Of a DNA stretch of 64,000 nt, positions 43,599-52,945 are shown one piece after another. The notes under the pieces were generated by a model. The model was given only the letters and a program-made list of their open reading frames with translations. It had not been told where the DNA came from and did not search any database. The position numbers and the translations under genes were made by a program. Source of the stretch: Nocardioides gansuensis (GTDB lineage Bacteria; Actinomycetota; Actinomycetes; Propionibacteriales; Nocardioidaceae); contig NZ_QDGZ01000006.1 of assembly GCF_003076135.1 (NCBI RefSeq), positions 347,528-411,527 on the forward strand, written 5' to 3'. The stretch's first letter is position 1. Each line of letters begins with the position of its first letter.

Positions 43599-44552
43599 TC
43601 AGGCCTCTGGGTCGAGAAGCCGCACGGCTACGGCTTCCGCATGAGTAGCGTGCGGAGCATCCGGGGTGATGACCACATCGAACTCGAATCGGCCCGGACT
43701 GGCGGGGCCGAACATCGTGACTGCTGAGGGACACCAGATGTGCAAGACGCCGGTGCCGTCGTCGACGGAGACCCGAACGCCTTCGCTCAGCCCCCAGAGC
43801 TCCAGAACCTGCGCGTGCACTCGCCCGGACACTCCCGCCACGAGGTTCCTCCGCAGTGCCGCGATCGTTGTGGTCGCGCCACGGGCATGCTGCTCTGCCG
43901 CCGCGGGACCGGCCGAGGCGAGCCAGTGCTCCGGCCATGCGGAAGGGTGCCAGTCCACCTCCATCCGGTCGCCGTACCGCGGGTGAGGGTCGCGCACGAG
44001 GCGGTCTCGCAAGGCGGCTTGGAACGCTGTGTCGTCGAAGCGCAGGAACGTCTGTCCGTCGCGCTCATGACGTTCGACGCGGCCAACCTCCAGGGTCTGG
44101 GCGGCGACCTCGAGGTACGAAGTGAGGTCGCTGGCCACCAGGACGAATGGCTCGAGGCCGTACGCCCAAGTGAAGCACGCGCCGCCTGTTCCGGGAGGGC
44201 CGTCGAGCTCCACGAGGAGGAATGCGTGGCTTTCGTAGCAGACCGGGAATAGGAGATCGGGTGTCATGCCGGGCTGCTGCTGGTGCTCGTGCCAGCACTC
44301 GAGGGCGAACTGTGGATCGGCCGCGTGCGGATGCGGGAACAGAGAAAGGCTTGAGCTGTAGCCGTCAGTCAGGCGCCAGAACTGCTCGACCTCTGCCGGC
44401 AGCCGCCAGGGCGAGATTGCGGCTGCGACCTCGCCTACGGCTGCGGGGTTCTCCTGGGTTCGCAGCTCGGATGCACCGAGCACGGCGAGCACTCGCCGCA
44501 GCTCGCGGAGGGCCGCACCCATGGCGAGCGCTCGGTCTGACGAACCAGTCAC
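43599..44552 (-). CDS. SUKH/SMI1-KNR4-family protein
   Basis: A 317-residue protein with GTG start. Residues 15-160 match the SUKH fold: LPAEVEQFWRLTDGYS, then LFPVCYESHAFLLVELD and FTWAYGLEPFVLVASDLTSY. SUKH proteins are often immunity proteins against nuclease toxins but also occur as general regulatory proteins. Residues 180-317 are a second, unrecognised domain. No toxin gene is adjacent, so the immunity role is not supported here. Family call good. Confidence 0.8.
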   Translation of the reverse strand: MTGSSDRALAMGAALRELRRVLAVLGASELRTQENPAAVGEVAAAISPWRLPAEVEQFWRLTDGYSSSLSLFPHPHAADPQFALECWHEHQQQPGMTPDLLFPVCYESHAFLLVELDGPPGTGGACFTWAYGLEPFVLVASDLTSYLEVAAQTLEVGRVERHERDGQTFLRFDDTAFQAALRDRLVRDPHPRYGDRMEVDWHPSAWPEHWLASAGPAAAEQHARGATTTIAALRRNLVAGVSGRVHAQVLELWGLSEGVRVSVDDGTGVLHIWCPSAVTMFGPASPGRFEFDVVITPDAPHATHAEAVAVRLLDPEA

Positions 44553-45015
44553 CCGTCAATAATCCAAACCGAGCCGCCATGCCGGGCGAGTTTGGGCAAG
44601 TTCCCCGCGGAAACCCCAGCGGTGCAGCGCGCGCTGTCATCGGTGCGGGTTCAGGCGTTGGCACCGACCCACAGGCGGCGGAAAGACGCACGTCTGCTAA
44701 CACATGGATTGCGTAGATCCGGGCGTGCCGAAGACGAAACGGGCCAGCAATTGGGGCTCTGCGAAACCCCTCGGTGCTCGCTACGCGGCGCGCCCGATGC
44801 CCGTGCAATGTGAATCTGATGCTGGTGCGGTGGCTTGGCCGAAGATAGCTGAGCCGGGTTCGAGTTCGCAGCTGCCGGCCAGAGGGCCGACATGAACCGG
44901 GTCGAAGCCAGGGAGTGGCGGCCGAGGGCTGGTCGGTCCATGATTCTCCGGGGTGTCGAGGCAGATCTGCTGGTTCGGGCACGCCTGTCGGTGGGAGCGG
45001 CTACCGTCCGCAGCC
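44553..45015. other. Non-coding stretch
   Basis: 463 bp between the SUKH gene and a membrane protein gene. I see no gene, repeat or structured RNA. It presumably has the divergent promoters. Confidence 0.35.
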
Positions 45016-45543
45016 ATGAAGGAGATCTGGGCGGCGCTGGGGGCGATCGCAGCAGTGGTGGCGGTAGGCGTAGCCGTTGCGCAGCTGGGCGGTCGGCGCG
45101 GCATCCAGCGCAAGGCGATCCGCGAGGACCTCGAACTGCTCAAGTTGCTGGACGGCAACGAGCACGCGCGCGTACGCGCGAGGCTGCGGGCCCGAGTCAC
45201 GAAGAAGCTCGAGCAGTACGAGCCAAGTCCAGACGCGAAGGCACGAAGCCGAGCACGAAGGGAGCTCGCCGGGGGATTCGTTCTGCTCGCTGCCATCGCG
45301 GTGGTGATCATCAACGTCTTCGACGTGACCGGCCTGTGGGTGAACCTGCTGCTTGGTGGTGCGCTCGGCCTTGCAGGCAATGTCGTGCTGTGGATCGTCA
45401 CAAGCCGACGCGAGAAGGCCGAGCAGGACCAGGCCGTCGCCGAGGTTCAGATCGAGGGTGTGCTGCCCCGCAAGGTGTCCAGCTTCTCCATGACCATGGA
45501 TCCGGAGAACACCGCAGCGTCAGGCAACGGGCGCAGCGCGTAG
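45016..45543 (+). CDS. Small membrane protein
   Basis: A 175-residue protein from ATG 45016; the upstream in-frame extension is not protein-like. One N-terminal span (residues 4-22, IWAALGAIAAVVAVGVAVAQ), a basic helical middle (NEHARVRARLRARVTKKLEQ), two more spans near residues 92-130 (GGFVLLAAIAVVIINVFDVT; LWVNLLLGGALGLAGNVVLW) and a polar tail. No family recognised. Stands alone; 45544-45826 after it has no gene. Confidence 0.7.
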   Translation: MKEIWAALGAIAAVVAVGVAVAQLGGRRGIQRKAIREDLELLKLLDGNEHARVRARLRARVTKKLEQYEPSPDAKARSRARRELAGGFVLLAAIAVVIINVFDVTGLWVNLLLGGALGLAGNVVLWIVTSRREKAEQDQAVAEVQIEGVLPRKVSSFSMTMDPENTAASGNGRSA

Positions 45544-45826
45544 CCGCGACGCGTGCATGGACGACTCCGCGAGCGCCACCGGGCCGTCAACTCGAATCCA
45601 GCCTTCGGTCCTACCGTTCATGGGCCATGAGGAGCGCCGCCACGCGGCGGAATGACGCTACTTGAAAGGCCAGAGTGGCACACGTACGCGACGTCCCTGC
45701 CGGACCTCACCGACGGGGCGGCAACGGCTTGCGCGATCGCTCCCGAAGCAAGGCCTCTTGTCACGCAGACGGGGTGAACATTGGCAACCGTGTCATGGAT
45801 CCGTTCATGCGGCGTTACCGTGAAGC

Positions 45827-48022
45827 GTGGGATCACAGGCTCTAACCCAGCGGCAGTTTCTTGCGCTGCGCCCAGGTCAGAGGATCCGCTACGAGTGCTT
45901 CGATGACAATTGGATCACTCATCTCTACGAAGGTGTCATCTCTCTGACATCTTGGCCCGCTGAGCACCCGCGTGCGTGGCAGTCTGGGGGCGCCTTCCTC
46001 AACATGGAGGCGACCCGCGATGACGGGAGTCGCGATGTAATCACTGATCGACGCATGATTAAGGCCGTCCTTACTGGACCGGACCCAATTCTGGAGCAGA
46101 AGGCCGCCGCCTGGATGGCCACCCGGAGCCTCAAGTACCTTCGGCAGAGGCGGGGCCGGTTGGCGACTGAATTGGCGGGGCGCTGGTCCACCGAAGCCCG
46201 CGAGCCGATCGACGAGACGGTGATGGCCGTGCCGTTCAACCTCGATGACGGCATGCGGTTCAAGCTATTGGGGCGTCGCGATCAACGGGTGGGCGAGTTC
46301 CGACTCCCCGACGGCCCCCTGCTCATGCGGGTCGAGGGTCTCCGCTCGCAAGCCGCCTCAGCACTTGCACGACACGGAGTGCACCTGGCCGTGCCGGACT
46401 CGGAGCGTCCCTATGCCAACGCCGGCTGCCGGATCCGGGCCGACGGCCGATGGACGATCCATCCCATCATGAGGGAACAGCTGCTCACCGAAATCGAGCT
46501 CGGCTCTTACATCCCTCAAGAGAAGGCGTTACGCACCAGATTCCCGGAGTTCGCCGACTTGCTCCTTGCACTCATCGTGCGTCACGGGCGAATGGTTGAG
46601 TCGGTTGACACCTCCACACCCCCGGAGCATCTAGATCCCGTGCTGACCATGATCTCAGGTCATATGAGACAAAGAGCCGACCTAGATATCGACATCTCCA
46701 TGCTGCAGGCGCTCCTGCGGCAATCACCGCCCGTGGACGATTGGCCGTACGAACCCGAACCCGAGTTTGATGAACCACCCGCAAGGCAGCTTTCAGTGGC
46801 TGTCCAAGCAGGCGTCCCCCGATTCGTTTCCTCGACCCTGTCGGCTCGGTGGAAGGCCACTGGATGGTGGTGGGATCTAGGCTACGAGGGCGGATGGGAG
46901 TGTCACTTCGCCGGCGAGCGGTATGCACACGGCGCATTGAGCCTCGACGTCCAGAGGGTCATCGCGGGGACTTCTGCAACCATGACGCTCCCTGATCACG
47001 CTGGCCAGGTGCTGGAAGCCTGGGCCACACGATTCCCACTGCACGCACCGTTGGCGGCCGCCCTAGAACTTCGCGACCTGAACCCCGACTGGTGGCAGTC
47101 GCAGCTAGACGACGCCGCTCTCATGGCGACGGCCACAACCTGGACCCACACCATTGCAGGGCTTCTAGAAGGGTTGCCACGGGACGAGACCATGTACGCC
47201 CCGGGTCCGTGCGGGATCAAGGAAACGCTGCTCACCTACGCGGCCGCGTCGTTGATCAGCCTGCTTGGTCCGACGGCCCAAGCCGCCGTCAGCGACGAGG
47301 TCCGCGACTGTCGCATTTGCGGAACCCCATTCCGCTGTCGGTCCCTGGGGGCTGATGCCGTGTACCACTTCGGGCAGGATCAGTTCTGCCCGCTCTGTCT
47401 TGAGGACGCCTTGAACGGCCTGCTCATCGACCAAGGAACCGATCCGCCGTGGCTGGAAACCGCAATATGGGCGATTCAAGCGGTGTCCTCGGAGTTCGGC
47501 GGTCCCCCGTCTCGCGACCAGCTGCAAGCCCGGCTCCTCCCCAGCACTGACGGAATGCTCCAGGTCATCTCTCGCATGCTGCTTCCTGTGCAGGGTCAAG
47601 CAATATTCCAAGCCGCGCGGAAGACCTATGCGTGGTCAGAATGGCTGGACCTAGCGGGTGTGCTGGGGGAGGGCACACGCCAGGCACGCGGCACAACGGT
47701 TACTGCCAGTGACGGTCACCGATGTCGATCCCTATTTGAGCGACACATCGACGACTTCCTTCACCACCATGGCATCCCTCACGAGATAGAGCCGTACTAT
47801 CCCGTCCACTCCGAACTCAATGCCACCGGTTTGCGCGCAGACTGGCGACTAGGTGACGGCACCCTGGTCGAGGCTCTCGGCCTCTCTGGCCGCCCGGACT
47901 ACGATGTGAAAGTCACGCGGAAAGTGCAGCTTGCAGACCTGATGTCCATCAGACTGATCCTGATCTATCCCCGGGACCTAAGGCGGCTCCACGACATCCT
48001 CAGAGCCTGGATCCACGAGTAA
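45827..48022 (+). CDS. Large protein with zinc ribbon and PD-(D/E)XK-like C-terminus
   Basis: A 731-residue protein with a GTG start and a weak ribosome-binding site. I do not recognise the N-terminal 480 residues, which are Trp- and Arg-rich. A four-Cys zinc ribbon (CRICGTPFRC, later FCPLC) lies near residues 494-526. The last 110 residues look like a Vsr/very-short-patch or PD-(D/E)XK-type nuclease: FERHIDDFLHHHGIPHEIEP, then GLRADWRLGDGTLVEALG (D and E) and YDVKVTRKVQ (K). Base composition is lower in GC than the conjugation genes. A DNA-targeting or defence nuclease is a plausible role but not shown. Nothing similar is nearby. Confidence 0.8.
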   Translation: MGSQALTQRQFLALRPGQRIRYECFDDNWITHLYEGVISLTSWPAEHPRAWQSGGAFLNMEATRDDGSRDVITDRRMIKAVLTGPDPILEQKAAAWMATRSLKYLRQRRGRLATELAGRWSTEAREPIDETVMAVPFNLDDGMRFKLLGRRDQRVGEFRLPDGPLLMRVEGLRSQAASALARHGVHLAVPDSERPYANAGCRIRADGRWTIHPIMREQLLTEIELGSYIPQEKALRTRFPEFADLLLALIVRHGRMVESVDTSTPPEHLDPVLTMISGHMRQRADLDIDISMLQALLRQSPPVDDWPYEPEPEFDEPPARQLSVAVQAGVPRFVSSTLSARWKATGWWWDLGYEGGWECHFAGERYAHGALSLDVQRVIAGTSATMTLPDHAGQVLEAWATRFPLHAPLAAALELRDLNPDWWQSQLDDAALMATATTWTHTIAGLLEGLPRDETMYAPGPCGIKETLLTYAAASLISLLGPTAQAAVSDEVRDCRICGTPFRCRSLGADAVYHFGQDQFCPLCLEDALNGLLIDQGTDPPWLETAIWAIQAVSSEFGGPPSRDQLQARLLPSTDGMLQVISRMLLPVQGQAIFQAARKTYAWSEWLDLAGVLGEGTRQARGTTVTASDGHRCRSLFERHIDDFLHHHGIPHEIEPYYPVHSELNATGLRADWRLGDGTLVEALGLSGRPDYDVKVTRKVQLADLMSIRLILIYPRDLRRLHDILRAWIHE

Positions 48023-48157
48023 CAGTGGCCCCCCGATCGACGCCGTCGCAGCCTCGACCTCGGGGGACGACCGCTGGGCGGCCGGTTGCGCAAGGGGAGC
48101 AAACCGGGGGCCGGACCATGTCTATGGGATCGGCTCCACGTGGCGGCGTACCCGGTC

Positions 48158-49036
48158 TCACCGTCGAAGCTGGGCCACCTCGGCCAGCCGCTCGAGCTTG
48201 TGCGGGTTGCGGATCGCGAAGATCTGCCTGATCTGGCCGTCCTCGATGACGAACGACACGGCCGTGTCGTTCGCGCCGCCCGGGTCAATGCGCGCCGCGA
48301 TCCCGCCGTTGAGCTCGACGACGAACGCCTTCGCCCCGGGCGCGAGCTCCGCGAAGCGGGCCATCACCGGCGCGAGCTTGGCTGCGCCGCGCACGGGCTT
48401 GGGGATCGTCGGGGCGAGGCCGCCGCCGTCGCCGACGACGAGCACGTCGGGTGCGAGCACCTCCAGCAGGCCCGGCACGTCGCCGGTGGTCAGGGCGGCA
48501 AGGAACCGTTCGACGACCTGCTCCTGCTCGGTGCGGCTTACCGACATGCGCGGGCGGCGAGCGGCCACGTGCTTGCGGGCGCGGACGGCGATCTGCCGCA
48601 CCGCAGCGGGCGACTTGCCCAGCGCCTCGGCGATCTCGTCGTAGGGCACGTCGAAGACCTCGCGCAGCACAAAGACCGCACGCTCGGTCGGGAGGAGGGT
48701 CTCAAGGACCGCGAGCATGGCGATGGACACGTTCTCGGCGAGCTCGACATCCTCGGCCACGTCGGGGCTGGTGAGCAGCGGCTCGGGCAGCCACTCTCCG
48801 ACGTAGTCCTCGCGCTGCCTCGCCAGCGTGCGCAGCCGGTTCAGCGACAGCCGGGCGACGATCCTGACCAGGTAGGCGCGAGGCTCACGCACCTCCGCGC
48901 GCTCGGTGTCGGTCAGCGCGGCCCACCGCAGCCAGGCCTCCTGCACCACGTCCTCGGCGTCGGCTGCCGAGCCCAGCATCTCGTAGGCGACGGTGAAGAG
49001 CAGGCTGCGGTGGGCGACGAAGGGGTCCTCGCTCAT
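48158..49036 (-). CDS. sigJ: ECF41 sigma factor (SigJ type)
   Basis: A 292-residue sigma factor. Region 2: AYEMLGSAADAEDVVQEAWL; the WLPEPLL motif (about 81-87) between regions 2 and 4; region 4 PYDEIAEALGKSPAAVRQIA; and a SnoaL/NTF2-like C-terminal domain with VVGDGGGL. WLPEP and DGGG are the marks of ECF41, where the C-terminal domain acts as a built-in regulator. Its start overlaps the stop of the CMD-like gene by 4 bp (ATGA). An ECF41-type promoter precedes the CMD gene, so the pair is probably autoregulated. Confident. Confidence 0.93.
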   Translation of the reverse strand: MSEDPFVAHRSLLFTVAYEMLGSAADAEDVVQEAWLRWAALTDTERAEVREPRAYLVRIVARLSLNRLRTLARQREDYVGEWLPEPLLTSPDVAEDVELAENVSIAMLAVLETLLPTERAVFVLREVFDVPYDEIAEALGKSPAAVRQIAVRARKHVAARRPRMSVSRTEQEQVVERFLAALTTGDVPGLLEVLAPDVLVVGDGGGLAPTIPKPVRGAAKLAPVMARFAELAPGAKAFVVELNGGIAARIDPGGANDTAVSFVIEDGQIRQIFAIRNPHKLERLAEVAQLRR

Positions 49037-49623
49037 GACGCGGACGCTACTCCGGGTCGCTCGGCGAGCGGCTTCATGCCACAGGCCGCCGCGAAGCCGT
49101 CGGACTCGATGCCCAGGGCGACGTTGCCGCGCGTGGTCAGGTTGGCGAACCCGATGACAGAGGTGAGCTCGATGACCGCGGCCGGCCCCAGCTGCGCGTG
49201 CAGGCGGTCGACCAGCTCGTCGGTCACGGTGGGTGGCGTCTGGCTCATCGCCTCGGCGTACTCCAGGACGTCACGCTCCAACGGCGTGAACATGTCCGAC
49301 TCACGCCACCGCGGGATCTCCCGCGCCTTGTTGACGTCAAGGCCCCGGTTGCGCGCCTCGAAGTAGTTGAAGTCCAGGCACCAGGTGCAGCCGACTAGCG
49401 AGGCGACGGCCATGTGGGCGAACGACTTCAGGCCCTCGTCGCAGGCGTCCCACTTCTCGAGCTTGCCGCCGAAGCCGAAGCTGGCGAACAGCACCTTCTG
49501 GTTGTGCCAGAACACGCCTACGGACGTCGGCACCATGCCGAGCCTCTTCTCGATCATCCGCTTGATCAGGGCTCCCTTGATGCCGGTGATCTCGGCCGGG
49601 GCGATGCGGGTGGTGTGCTCCAT
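49033..49623 (-). CDS. Carboxymuconolactone decarboxylase-family protein
   Basis: A 196-residue AhpD/CMD-like protein. I use ATG 49623, preceded by AGGAGGAGC, over the longer ATG/GTG upstream. The catalytic pair is VGCTWCLDFN (CxxC), within the SFAHMAVASLVGCTW helix, followed by ARNRGLD. These proteins reduce peroxides or act as thiol oxidoreductases. ECF41 sigma genes are classically next to such genes. The stop overlaps the sigma gene. Confident. Confidence 0.9.
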   Translation of the reverse strand: MEHTTRIAPAEITGIKGALIKRMIEKRLGMVPTSVGVFWHNQKVLFASFGFGGKLEKWDACDEGLKSFAHMAVASLVGCTWCLDFNYFEARNRGLDVNKAREIPRWRESDMFTPLERDVLEYAEAMSQTPPTVTDELVDRLHAQLGPAAVIELTSVIGFANLTTRGNVALGIESDGFAAACGMKPLAERPGVASAS

Positions 49624-49655
49624 TGCTCCTCCTGTGTAGGTGGTCATGCCATGAA

Positions 49656-49682
49656 GACACCGGCCGAGCCGCGGGTGTGACA
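49656..49682 (-). promoter_or_regulatory. ECF41-type promoter upstream of the CMD gene
   Basis: On the minus strand TGTCACA (49676-49682) is followed after exactly 16 bp by TGTC (49656-49659). The published ECF41 consensus, as I recall it, is TGTCACA at -35 and CGTC at -10, so this is a match with one change. The distance to ATG 49623 (33 nt) is reasonable. Confidence 0.65.
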
Positions 49683-49834
49683 CCTCGTGCGGAGCGATCT
49701 GCGAACCCGCGGGGAGGAAGTGAGCAGCCGAAGACGCCTCGCGGTCCTGGCGCGTAGGGAAGCCTGGCCCGACGAAACGCTCGAGTGCAGGGTGCCGCTA
49801 GGCCGTTGGGCGGTCAGCAACGCCCCCATCCACT

Positions 49835-49951
49835 AACCAGAGCCTCGCCGTCGTGCGGGAAGGGCCAAGAGCGTCGGCATCAAGGTTCTCGACCGAGGTC
49901 GTCGTGTCCCGCGGAGTTTTCGACCACTACGAGGCGGTTCGCAGGAACTGA
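49835..49951 (+). pseudogene. lsr2 C-terminal remnant
   Basis: Read in three frames, the segment gives NQSLAVVRE, then AKSVGIKVLDRGR, then a tail VFDHYEAVRRN and stop. That follows the C-terminal domain of Lsr2 (intact copy: NQNLAAVRAWAKSAGLEVSD, RGR, YEAA). One base is missing near 49860 and one extra near 49905. The start and first half are gone. It is a decayed second lsr2. Confidence 0.6.
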
Positions 49952-50525
49952 TGCTTGCTCACCCTTCGTGACATGCGGCCGTATGACGCAACACTCCGGG
50001 ACACCCGACGAAGACGAGACCCAGAGTAGGACCGGTGACGCCTTGCCCGCGCCGGTCATCTGGTGTCTGCCGATTGGTCGTAATCGATGTCGCCGCGAAT
50101 GCTGTGCGTCCCCTCGTGAGCAGTTCGCGCAAGGGCTCGCCATCCTGCCCGTTCGGCACCTGGCTCAGCTCTCGCAAGTCCGGCATTACGATGCAACGCC
50201 TTCGAGGAGGAGTCGCACGCACTGAAGGAACACCCTTGGGAGGGGTCTACTTCGTTCGGGTATCCGAAATACTGCGAGATGGCCTTTTGGACGATGACGA
50301 GATCTTCGGCGACATCCTTTGTGGCCGAGGATGGAGTCACGGCTCGTATCAACGGACAGCCATGGCTCGGTCCTCCCGAACGATTGGCAGCCAGGAGTGA
50401 GATGGCACCTCGAGCCAGTCGCTGACGTCGGCAAAGCGTCGCAGCAGGACGAGACCATCACCTGACGGAACTGGGCTCCACGCCATCGGTGGGCCGCGAT
50501 CGGCCACCCGGGAACAGCTGATGGA
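49952..50525. other. Non-coding stretch downstream of the lsr2 remnant
   Basis: About 570 bp. Open frames on both strands are short and not protein-like. I see no clear gene or repeat; old remnants cannot be excluded. Confidence 0.3.
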
Positions 50526-51854
50526 TCAGAATGGTGCCCACTCTGGTGCGGGAGGGGTCTCGTTCAAGGCCTCGCTCACAGTCGCGGGCAAGCTGATGGC
50601 GCGCAACTCATCTTCCACGAACGGAATACTGCCCCTATTCGCTCGGATGACCTCGGCCACCATAAGGGCCCCGGGTCCGCTCTCGCATGCGCTCTTAACC
50701 AGCCGAATGAATACGTCTCGGACGAACCACCGGTTGTGATCAGCGCCGAGCACAAGGACGCGGCTCAGGATTGAGCGCTGAATGTCATAGTCATCGACCA
50801 GGTAGTACACGCGCTCAAAGAAGGCGGCAATCGTGTCGGTGTAGGACCAGGGATGGCTCCCCTCCGCGTACTGGTCGAAGATCCGGACTACGCCGCGGAG
50901 TCCGTCAACGTCGCGTGCTGCAAAGGCCTCAAGTACAGCAGCAGGAATGTAGGGGACAAACTGCGTGTAGAGATTCAGGTCGTCACTGTTCTCCTGCAGC
51001 AGGCGATTCAATTCGTCCAATTTCGCCACATCGCCGGCCCCGACCTCTTCGAGAAGACGCTTGGCTCGCTCTGTAGGCGGCTGGAGCACGTCAGCGTCAT
51101 CACTCAGGAGCTTCAACTCCCTTGCCATCTCCATCACCGTCGAATATCGACGGTCAGGATCGTTCTGCGTGGCCTTCTGGATGATGTATCGATGCCGCGG
51201 TGGCACACTGGCCATATCCAATGCCGGGAAGGGCAGTTTGCCTGTAAGTAGCTCGTACAGAATCTTGCCAAGCGCGTAGACGTCAGCGCGCGCATCAACT
51301 TGATGCGCGTCGGTGAATTGCTCGGGAGCACCGTAGGCGAGAGTTCCCATGCCGACATTCGTCATGGTGAGCGTTGTGCTGTCCGACCCCAATTGACGGC
51401 TCAACCCGAAGTCAGAGACCTGCGCTGCGCCGTCGATGAAGAGGACGTTCTCCGGCTTGAGATCCCGATGCAAGACTCCTTCGGAATGCGCATACTCCAT
51501 CGCTTCGAGGATCTGGCTGAAGACGGCGAGTGCCTCCGATTCGGGCAACCCAGACGAGTTCGCCTGGATCTTGGTGCGCAGCGATGAGTCGGCCCACGGC
51601 ATGTAGTACCAAGGCGGGTCGTCGGCACTGTTGTGTCCGAGAACCCGAACGATATTGGGATGCGAGAGCGTTGCCTGGCAACGAACCTCGCGCAGGAACC
51701 TCTTGCGGTCTCCATCGGGATCGAGGCTTTGCGGGTTCGGAGTCAGATACTTCATGGCGACCTTAACCCCGGTACCCGCGACCTCGCCCTCCCAGACCGT
51801 GCCTTGGCCCCCAGCCTGAACCTGGGCCTTCCTGATGATCTGAACGCTCGCCAC
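50526..51854 (-). CDS. Ser/Thr protein kinase with unknown C-terminal domain
   Basis: A 442-residue soluble kinase; GTG start after AGAGGTAG. Glycine loop GGQGTVWEG, ATP lysine KVAMKYL, catalytic loop VLHRDLKPENVLF, DFGLS, APEQ and DVYALGKILYEL are all present, so it should be active. Residues 280-442 are a helical domain (LLEEVGAGDVAKLDELNRLL; LRGVVRIFDQYAEGSHPW) that I cannot name. There is no membrane segment or PASTA repeat, unlike PknB. Less GC-rich than its neighbours, in a cargo region; some stand-alone kinases of this kind act in phage defence, but nothing here proves it. Confidence 0.9.
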   Translation of the reverse strand: MASVQIIRKAQVQAGGQGTVWEGEVAGTGVKVAMKYLTPNPQSLDPDGDRKRFLREVRCQATLSHPNIVRVLGHNSADDPPWYYMPWADSSLRTKIQANSSGLPESEALAVFSQILEAMEYAHSEGVLHRDLKPENVLFIDGAAQVSDFGLSRQLGSDSTTLTMTNVGMGTLAYGAPEQFTDAHQVDARADVYALGKILYELLTGKLPFPALDMASVPPRHRYIIQKATQNDPDRRYSTVMEMARELKLLSDDADVLQPPTERAKRLLEEVGAGDVAKLDELNRLLQENSDDLNLYTQFVPYIPAAVLEAFAARDVDGLRGVVRIFDQYAEGSHPWSYTDTIAAFFERVYYLVDDYDIQRSILSRVLVLGADHNRWFVRDVFIRLVKSACESGPGALMVAEVIRANRGSIPFVEDELRAISLPATVSEALNETPPAPEWAPF

Positions 51855-52354
51855 CGCTTGCTACCTCTCCGCGTGTCTCCCCGGACACCGCGAACGGAAC
51901 CATATGTGCATAGGGCACCACGCGACTGGGCTTTGCTCTTCTTGCTCTGGCTCGGCCGCCGCGCGACACGAGCAACGCGAGTGGCTGTCAAGGACACGAG
52001 GCGATGACCCCGCCGACCTGTCCGAGCTGGGCGTTCGACTCGTTGGGTCGTCGTGGGGCAGGGGTTGCGTCGGTGTCGCGGGTAAGCGAGCCGAATGCCT
52101 TGGCGTTAGCCGGTGGAGGTCGCGGTCATTTTCGAGGCAGATCCTCGGCGGACTGCGTCCTGGGCGTTATGGGCTAGGTCGGCTCACTCGACGTCGCATC
52201 TAGGCGCCAAACCCGTCTCGGGACGGCGCGAGGTCCTTGACTTGTCGTCCAGGACCTTGGGACCGTGGACAGAGCGCGCGATCGCGGTCTGGGACGCGTG
52301 GACAGTCGCACTCGCCGTGTCCGGCCTGGGTGAACTGGTGTTGCTCTTCACGGC
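51855..52354. other. Non-coding stretch
   Basis: 500 bp between the kinase and the P-loop ATPase genes. I see no gene. The promoter for the second conjugation block should lie here. Confidence 0.35.
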
Positions 52355-52945
52355 ATGGAGCTTCGCATCGGCACCACGCTGGACAACCGCCCGGTGGGGT
52401 TCGACACGGCCAGCAGGAGGCCGTTCGTCCTGGTCGGAGACCCTGGGCGCGGCAAGACGACGTGGGCGCGGTTCCTCGCGCGGTGGTGGCTGGCGGGGAC
52501 CACCCGTCACGTCCACGTGTTCGCTGCCAGGCCCGCGGAATGGGCCGACCTGCGCTGCGACCTGACTGGCGTAACAGACCTGGGGCCGGCCGGCTCGATA
52601 GTCGGCGAAGGTTGCGCTCCGTGCACCTGTCTGGTCATCGTCGACGACATCGAACGGGCCCCCGGGGGCGTGGCCCGTTTCCTGCCAGTGGGCCGAGGAG
52701 CGGTGGTCATCACCTCCCACGGCGGCAACCTCGAGGAGCTGGCGCAGCTGCCGTCCGGGTTCGATTGCCTCGGCCTCCTCAGCCCCGCCGTCGACGGCCC
52801 CGACCTGCGGGTCTTCGAAGGACAGGGTCGGCTTGACTGGCCGGCCGAGACGGTCCCGGTCATCCCTGACCACCGCGGAGCAAACGACTTGCCCTGCCAC
52901 CGCTGGCACCTGTCGGAGGCGGCCACGGGGATGGTGGACCGGTGA
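52355..52945 (+). CDS. P-loop ATPase/NTP-binding protein
   Basis: A 196-residue protein. Walker A VLVGDPGRGKTTWARFLAR is at residues 25-43 and Walker B LVIVDDIER near 93-101, followed by the sensor-like VVITSHGGNLEEL. It resembles the small FtsK/TraB-like or VirD4-associated ATPases encoded next to coupling proteins. The stop overlaps the membrane-protein gene by 4 bp, which itself overlaps VirD4; the three form one operon. Cytosolic. Specific role unknown. Confidence 0.8.
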   Translation: MELRIGTTLDNRPVGFDTASRRPFVLVGDPGRGKTTWARFLARWWLAGTTRHVHVFAARPAEWADLRCDLTGVTDLGPAGSIVGEGCAPCTCLVIVDDIERAPGGVARFLPVGRGAVVITSHGGNLEELAQLPSGFDCLGLLSPAVDGPDLRVFEGQGRLDWPAETVPVIPDHRGANDLPCHRWHLSEAATGMVDR

